From NCBI RefSeq assembly GCF_030272615.1, contig NC_081407.1:267980075-268044074 (forward strand): 64,000 bases of DNA. Reading direction: 5' to 3'. This document shows, one piece after another, positions 57,101 through 64,000 of the stretch. This DNA is from Cryptomeria japonica (Eukaryota; Streptophyta; Pinopsida; Cupressales; Cupressaceae). The first letter of the stretch is position 1. Every line of letters begins with the position of its first letter. The notes under the pieces are model-generated. The model saw nothing but the letters and a program-made list of their open reading frames with translations, was not told where the DNA came from and made no database searches. The position numbers and the translations under genes are program-made.

Positions 57101-59269
57101 CTAAAAGATAGTGTCAACGGTAAGCTTTCTTCTGGATGGGCTTTTTTCAACAACTTGTTTTTGTAAATCCATAAATTTGGAACCCTTGTTTGCAAACAGA
57201 CGTCGCAAGTTGAAAACAGAAAGCTCGCTAAAGCTTGCTACAGCAAGATCTGCTTGGACTAATTCATATCTGTGCACATAAAGGCAAAAAGTTTATTTTT
57301 CAATCAGAGTTATCCTTCTGGTAATCTTCCACCCCAACTTAAGGTAGACGTAATGAATACTTCAATGGAGATAGATCAATACTATGCCAGCATAACATGC
57401 ACTCGCTATAACTTCAGAATTATAGGAACCTTGATTTATTCTCGAAGAAATGCACACATGTATGAATGTGCGCACAAATATTCCAATTCTGAACACAATT
57501 AATGCAATGGTAAAAACAAGAAACTTTTACTTACGCTGGATGAGAACCAATCAAAGCCACTGCCACCATTGTGCAGTTGTGTGCAGCTGTGATGCCTCTA
57601 GGATCATCTTCAAAAACAACACATTTGGAAGGTGGTCGTTCCAACTAAAAAATATTATGAAAAAAAATACATCAAGAGCCAGCATTTAAATTTTTCCAAA
57701 ATAACATTTCAATGACAATTGTTTTTCTAAATATAACCAAAAAGTCAAAAGAATATTGAAATCGACATTTTCTCTTTAGTCCCAGAAATTAGAATGCGGC
57801 TATTTTAGTACATATCTTGGAAAAGGATCAAGGCACCAGACAACAAAAATTCACCAATTTAAATAGTTTAGGTAATATCTCAGCAATTTATTCTCATCTT
57901 ACCTTTACAGCAGCAGAAAGAAATCTCTGTGCAATGGACTCCATTCCATCTTCATCTGCCACGATAGCCTGCACAACGACAAAATAAAAAGAAAAGCAGT
58001 TGTTGAATATTTCTGCATTAGGCAGTATCAACTTTTTAAGTATATAACAAGTTCCATCTAGTACAATAATGCCATGTGATTCAACAAATGATAATATTTG
58101 CAAATTCATGCAGCTTGATATGTGACAGACACCTTTAATATAAATTTTGTTGGCATTGAGTTGGCTTAATGGTGAAGCTTGTGTACTCTAATGTGGTGGT
58201 AAAGTTTCAAATCCAGAAGGGTTTAGAATCATTCACCTCATTTGAATAATATAAAAGGTAAGTGGAAAGACAATCCCCTAGTGGAATGCTCACATTAGGA
58301 GACGTCTCATATACCAAATTTGTGTTTTGCTTGGTGGCAACCTTAAAAACTACCTTCACATTTAATTTACCTATTATAAACTTGCGGTAACACTTTCTAT
58401 GATAACCTGGGCGTAATTCATAAAGGTGCAACATGAAGTGACCATGCAATTGGTTTCAATGAGAGATGTATGAAGGACATGAGTGTGTCCTGAACATATT
58501 TGAGATTCAGAAACGAATTGGTCAGGGTGCTATTGTATGTAGCATACAAGTATTGTATATTATGTATTACATTTTTAATAGTTATTTTCTTATAGAAGTC
58601 AAACTAAATGAGCAGAATAAGAAATCTGATCTATACAAAATTGCAATGTTTGTCAAAATTCTCAATTTTGTAAATAGTACCTTTTCTGAGTAAGTACTAC
58701 GAGGGATGTGATTTTAACAAGTGTTTCCGGAGAAAGATTCAATGAGTGTATATTTTCACATCCAAAGCTAGAAACACAAAGTGCTTTCGGGATACAGAGT
58801 TATATATGTACATGCCAACACAAGAATGTCTGTAGACTTATTCCCATATAAATGCTTATTGGATGTGGCCTCAAGAATTAAAATCATGAAAGAAAACTTT
58901 TACTTTTTCTGGATCATAAAACTAGTAACCTGAAAATAATTACGGAGTCCCATTCTTTCAAGAGCTGCAACTATGCTTTGACGATCCAAGGAAGATGTAA
59001 TTGCACATGGCACACCAGCTGTATAGAGAGCTTCCAACCAGTCTTTCAATCCCTCCATTGGTGCTTGTAACTGACTAACCAATCAATACCAAATAAAACT
59101 TCAATTTGTCAGATGCCAAATAACCCAGCTAGTTTTTAATCGAAGACATTACAATTGTGGAAAAACCAAAAAGCAAGAGTACGACTCTGGATAATTCTTC
59201 ATAGAATATTTCTGATAGCCGCAGCTTCAACCTCTCCACTTCATCTCTTGCTTTTTCCCAGAAAAGGAC
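57101..59269 (-). CDS. HAD-superfamily hydrolase gene (At3g10970-like), 3' exons
   Basis: Five minus-strand exons join in frame with canonical GT...AG sites: 59269-59186 (VLFWEKARDEVERLKLRLSE), 59070-58930 (LQAPMEGLKDWLEALYTAGV..MGLRNYFQ), 57968-57903 (AIVADEDGMESIAQRFLSAA), 57644-57535 (LERPPSKCVVFEDDPRGITA) and 57269-57101 (YELVQADLAVASFSELSVFN..., stop TAG 57103-57101). HAD features seen are the motif II Thr/Ser in CAITSS and the acidic motif IV FEDDPRG. The protein resembles the plant HAD-like hydrolases annotated at Arabidopsis At3g10970; the substrate is unknown to me. The N-terminal exons with motif I (DxD) are not in 59270-64000 as far as I can read, so they may lie beyond a long intron. 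No stop or splice defect was seen. Confidence 0.88.
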
Positions 59270-62200
59270 CTGAAATTTTAGAAATGATGTATTCGTTCAA
59301 GAATATTCTACTCAATAAACAATTTTTTAAAAACTACATACACATCTCAAGTGTAATATCCCCAATCTAGATTTTTCTTATCTCATTTTTTGTAATTTTT
59401 TATTTTTATTTTGGGAACCAAAATGAAAATATAATTACAAACTAAACCGAAAATAATGTGCTGATCAGAATAAAAAATGGCTGAGAATAATACCACAAAC
59501 CCTTAAAATGCTGAAAAGGCAGATCTGAATTATATAGACGAATATATCATATGTAGTTGCTGTCCATGACTGATTATAACCATAGTTATGCCAATATTAG
59601 GATCCAACTGCAAATTTGAAAGCCTCTAGACCGATTTTACTTACAAAATGATGATCACAGATGCTGATATCAAATTTGGAAACAAATTCCTGAATAGAAA
59701 CAATATTTGCCACTCACAAGACCTCCTGAGGATGTATGGCTGGCAGACCTCGCTAGTTCCCGACCTGTACTCCACTAAAGTGGTAAGGCTGCTGATTGGA
59801 GAGCTATACAGTCACTACAGGTGAAAGCATATGGGTTGGCAGCTAGGAAAGTGACCAAACAGTGATTAAAATCATGTCTAAACCCCCCACCCCCCCTTGC
59901 TGGTGCTAAACAGTAATCCCCTGAAATTTCTGGTTGGTGTACAATTTCTGCCCTAAACTTGTACAGTTGCTCTAGAATAAACTCTCAAGTCTCAAATGGT
60001 ACAGAATATCTGAAAATACAAGCGCCCCAAAGAAAATGAAAAATTTTTAAATTGGCAACAATGAATGTAGACGAGGTTTCTCATCCCTAAATCCAGAAAT
60101 AAAAATCCAAGAGGGTTTTCCTCCTCCAAGGCCTTCAAACAGCTAAGGGTTTTCAAAGTTCTTACTTGGTTGAAAGATGAACATTGTAGTTAATGTACAA
60201 TGCCTATCAGTAATGTATTGATAATATGGTTTATCTATCTATGTATTAATTGTTTGTTGGCTTCAAGTAGTTATAACTTATATGAGTTAGTTAAGAAGAA
60301 TTGTTATTCTTCTTGGCAATTGTTGAGGCCTTTGAAAAGATTTTATGTTGTCAAGAAAAGTAGTATGATCTAGTTGAATTGAACTTAATCCTTGGCTGAC
60401 CATCTATGGTTTAATTCAATAATAAGTAATAACTTCATGTAGAAATAAAGACATGTTTTTACTACTCTATTTGGTACACTATTAATTATGTTCATTATTT
60501 TAAGTATTCAATTTATCAAATAGAAGTGTAAACATGAGCATCACTGCCATAAAGAAATCAGATTAGATTTGAGAGATTCATGCCCTTAGACCCCAATAAT
60601 GGAAGGACGACTCCACAAGGTGGTCATGACCAAGAGATCAAGTGATTTTTAGGGATTACAGAACAAAGATAATGGAGAAGAATACGAGAAATAATCGAAC
60701 CCCTAGAATACAAGTTCAAAGTCGGAGCTGTAGTCAGAGAAACAAAAACATTTTCACTACAAGACAATGTGCTAAGGGAGAGTGGGAGGAGATAGCAAAG
60801 CACTTACCACTACCCAACAAAGTGTGGGTCAACCTTTCTGACTAAGTGGAAAAGTCAAGACAACCTAGTCTACAAGAGCAACCTCCGGGGCATCAAGAGT
60901 TTGTCAACTAAAGGAGCAGAAGTTGAGTCAAGGGTGTCTAAAACAAAATCTGAAGGCAAAATGCGTGCAAAACACCAAAGCTGAGGGAAAAGTAGAGGAT
61001 TCCTACATGGCTGAGAGTGTGAGAGAAGCACTAGTAACATCTAAATGAAAAATCAGAGAATTCCAAGGCCAACTTTTCTAGAATTTGTCCATTACCCATT
61101 AGTGTGAGCACTAAAAAGTATGAATTATGCCCCTAGGGCTTCTATATGTAAAGTCATCATCCTACGACATTTTAAGACCATTGAATGATCATGAATTAGA
61201 GGTCACAAACGCATTGAAGACCACATCTCTTGTAGGTAGTCAGTTGTCAATCATACTTTGTTAGCATCAGCAGCAATCAATCTCTCAAAAATCAACAAGC
61301 AGCATCCATTGCGCAATTTTAAATACATCTCCAAAACATTCAGCTGTTGGGTTCAATCAGACTTCAACAACAATGAGCTATCAGCTCAACAGCATTCATT
61401 TCCACCTCACATCAACATCTATTATAACCTCTTATCACTTTTAATTTTATTGTTAACTCAGTCTTTAGGCTTGATCAAGGCACAAGGAAGCCTTACACTT
61501 CGATTCTGGCATCGTAAGCCCCTGGTGCTCCTTATCATTGCTGCTTATTTCCTTACCAAGATATACACCAGGTGAACAATAGATATTGAAGATAAATTTC
61601 ACACAAAATGGAATCATTGAAATCATGATGTAATTGTGCCCTAGGATATAGGATCACTGTTGCAATTGCATCCTAGACACTCAATGTCTCCGATTTCAGT
61701 CATGTTTTCTCTCTGATCCAACATTCAATTTTCAATTTCAAATCTTTGGCATCAGTCTTCTATCACATTAGTTGAAGTTCACATTGTGTCAATTTTAAGG
61801 TACAGTACACACAAAGTTAAACACACCTCACTTCTATTTTTAGCATAGTTCCACAGTTTCCTAACGGGGGGATGTAGGGATGGGTTTCGGGGACCGAAGG
61901 ACCAAGGGCCTAAATTTGGAGATGGTGAGTGGACAGTGGGGGGACGGCGGCAGAGTAGTGGTGGGGGGGGGGGGGGTGGTGCTGATATTAAAATAGAGGT
62001 GAATTGAAATCTTCAAGGAAAAATATGCAATATAACATCTCTGTGAGTGCCCCATGAAAGGCCAACTAGTTTTCACAAGGTTAAAGGTTGCAATCAGTGT
62101 GTAATAGAATGTGCCATATAGCATGCGACCCAGTGGTGTCCCTGACAGAGGTGGCAGAGGTGGTGGTGCTGTGGGGGGGCATTTCCCCCAAGTCCCCAAG

Positions 62201-64000
62201 TCTCAAAAACGTCTCCTTATAGGGAATACGGATTTTTTTGGGGGGATGCGCCCCTGTGGAACACTGAATTTTTTAGAACATGTTTATGTACAGATTTAGT
62301 TAGCTTACTTCAGTCACCTAATCAGACTCAGCTCTTATATCTGTATTATAACTTGCATTTAACTGATTTTATTCATTTAACATCTCTAGATATTTGACGA
62401 GTTGTTTTATTCTCTTCGAACAAATATTTAATATTTCATGTATATAGTTAAATAATATAATAGATAATTATAATTACATAGTTATAATGATTATATATTT
62501 AATTAAAAATCTAAGGGAAACAACATAACGGTCAGTTTTCAATTCTTTTTGAGTGGGAACCCAAGAAATCATGGCATTCCAGGTTTATTTGTCCTCATCA
62601 AACATCCACTCATGGATCTTCTAAAAAGTTATCACATCCAGATACAGGCACAAATAATGTTCCGCTTAGACATGGTAGGAGCAGGAGAATTTGATTTGTG
62701 TCAGATTCTAAAGGCAAGGATCATAGTTTCCTCAGAGTGATGGGTGAAACTCCTTCAGTTCTGCTTTCTTTTGAATGGTGCAGTCATGGGTTTTTGCTCC
62801 TCCCATAATTTGTCTTAAGGCAAGATTCTTGCTTTATCCAAGAAACTCTCCAAGAAGGTAATTTAGAATTTTAGATCACCTACCTAAGACATCCTTTTGT
62901 TGTAATATGTAATCTCTTGAAGACCCACAGAAGCTATAATGTTCTTCCCCTCTATTTTGTGATGGGTATCAAGTTGGGCTTCTACTATCATTTGTGGTGG
63001 TTTTCCCTCCCTGATGAAAGATATCTTGATTAGATTAGATAGGCTTTACCTAGAATACTGGTCAAAAATTGTTTTGGAAAGTATAGGCAAGTAACCACTA
63101 AGTGCCAAAAAATCACAAATTTCTTTGTGAAACGAGTTTTTCCCACGTTTACTCACCAAAGAAACTCAGTGAGTTTGACAAAAAAACTCAACAAGCACAT
63201 AAAAAAGGGAAAACAATTTAAAAATGCTAAAAAATACAATTTTTTTTGCATAAAAATCATGATTTTGCCCTATAAATGTATGAATATAGCACTCAGAGAG
63301 CAAATATTCTTCAAAAAAATATGCTAATTGCCTAATTTCTCCCTAATGTGATAAAATTATGAAATGGAGTGCAACACAACATTTTGTGAGGTTTCAAAGG
63401 TCTTAATTTGGGCTTGGCAGTGTTGACGTGTTTTTTATGACTACGTCGAACATAGAATAAAGTACCAACAATCACCTTACTCTCTCTTGAACAAAGTTAG
63501 TCCGTATGATAAGATTGCACAAAAAGTTCAAATGGCTAACTCCAAGGTTCCTTCAATGCATGGACGTGACTCAGTTGATTGATGGGTTTGCTGTTAACCC
63601 AAGGGGCCTTACGTATTCACTTGAAGAGGATAACAAACTTATGCGAGTTCAAGGATTTCTATGTGAATGATCTGCAATGAAAGCCCTATTTTTGGATTTT
63701 TGATTTTCGAAAATATGCTGAAAGTAAATGAGAATAGGGTAGAGAGAACTATGCTAAGTCTAATCTAATCTTAAGACGGGATCACTCATGCAAAATCAAA
63801 CCACGCTTCGCTTCGCCAACAGAGCACAACTACGCGAAGGCAGTGCAATCTTCAAAGGGTGTGTAGAGGTTTTTCAGATCACCAGTGTAGACCATCAAAT
63901 CGAACAATCTCCACTGATAATCGAAGTTAAGCATACACACATAACAAAGGGCTTAGGCTAACTTTGCATAGTATGCAACAATCAACTGCACACCAAAAGT
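59270..64000. other. Upstream intron or intergenic DNA of HAD gene, repeats
   Basis: No exon was recognised on either strand. 61861-62280 is a G-rich repeat-like block with a run of 14 G at 61963-61976 and a GGGGGGATGCGCCCC motif near 62239-62253. Its proline-rich antisense frame is a by-product of the G runs. 63740-64000 is more GC-rich and may be part of another repeat. Confidence 0.5.

Noticed and set aside
61861-62199. Proline-rich minus-strand protein
   Set aside because: The prolines come from reading G runs antisense; no conserved domain and no neighbours to support a gene.

Overview
The window is nuclear DNA of a land plant, most likely a large-genome gymnosperm such as a conifer. 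The reasons are low gene density, deeply nested and mutated LTR retrotransposons, introns of a few hundred bases up to about a kilobase in the two host genes, and host proteins of clear plant type. Nothing bacterial, viral or organellar was seen. The organism assignment is an inference; nothing in the window names a species.

Layout. 1-3365 is the 3' part of a Ty1/copia (Tork-like) element, copia A, with an almost open pol and a 3' LTR. 3366-3831 holds degenerate telomere-like repeats and a three-copy hairpin repeat. A very decayed Ty3/gypsy element X runs from about 3832 to 17395. It has been split three times: copia B (6122-12038, complete with both LTRs and a target-site duplication) sits in its gag; a 2.96-kb unidentified TG...CA insertion (H, 13695-16652) cuts the RT catalytic motif; and element F begins in its RNase H. 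F is a minus-strand, pol-less gypsy element with LTRs at about 17393-18162 and 42420-43162. F in turn carries element E (18301-37410, plus strand).

Element E is the most interesting object. It is a 19.1-kb Ty3/gypsy element flanked by a perfect CTACG duplication, with LTRs of 5953 and 5822 bp. Its domain order is gag - protease - extra RNase H - RT - degenerate RNase H - integrase. A TATA box about 750 bp before the LTR end implies a U3 of about 5.2 kb. That U3 contains (i) two clusters, 17-19 imperfect palindromes in all, most built on the core GGACTTTAAAGTCC with arms that differ between units yet stay self-complementary, and (ii) a decayed ~1150-codon ORF of unknown function. In genomic RNA this ORF would lie 3' of pol, the position of env or of the MMTV sag gene. 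Between integrase and the 3' LTR is a tRNA-Arg-like sequence whose acceptor strand matches the primer tRNA predicted from E's own primer-binding site. A 1.1-kb insertion (G) flanked by a 40-bp duplication interrupts E's gag.

Right of 43.2 kb the DNA is less repetitive. Two host genes are readable on the minus strand by exon-by-exon splicing: a broken peroxiredoxin-like (PRX_like1/AhpC-TSA fold) gene at 45759-47497, surrounded by short tandem duplications, and the 3' half of a HAD-superfamily hydrolase gene (similar to Arabidopsis At3g10970) at 57101-59269. Between them lies a dead LINE (about 50600-53484). The rest is AT-rich intergenic or intronic DNA in which I recognise nothing.
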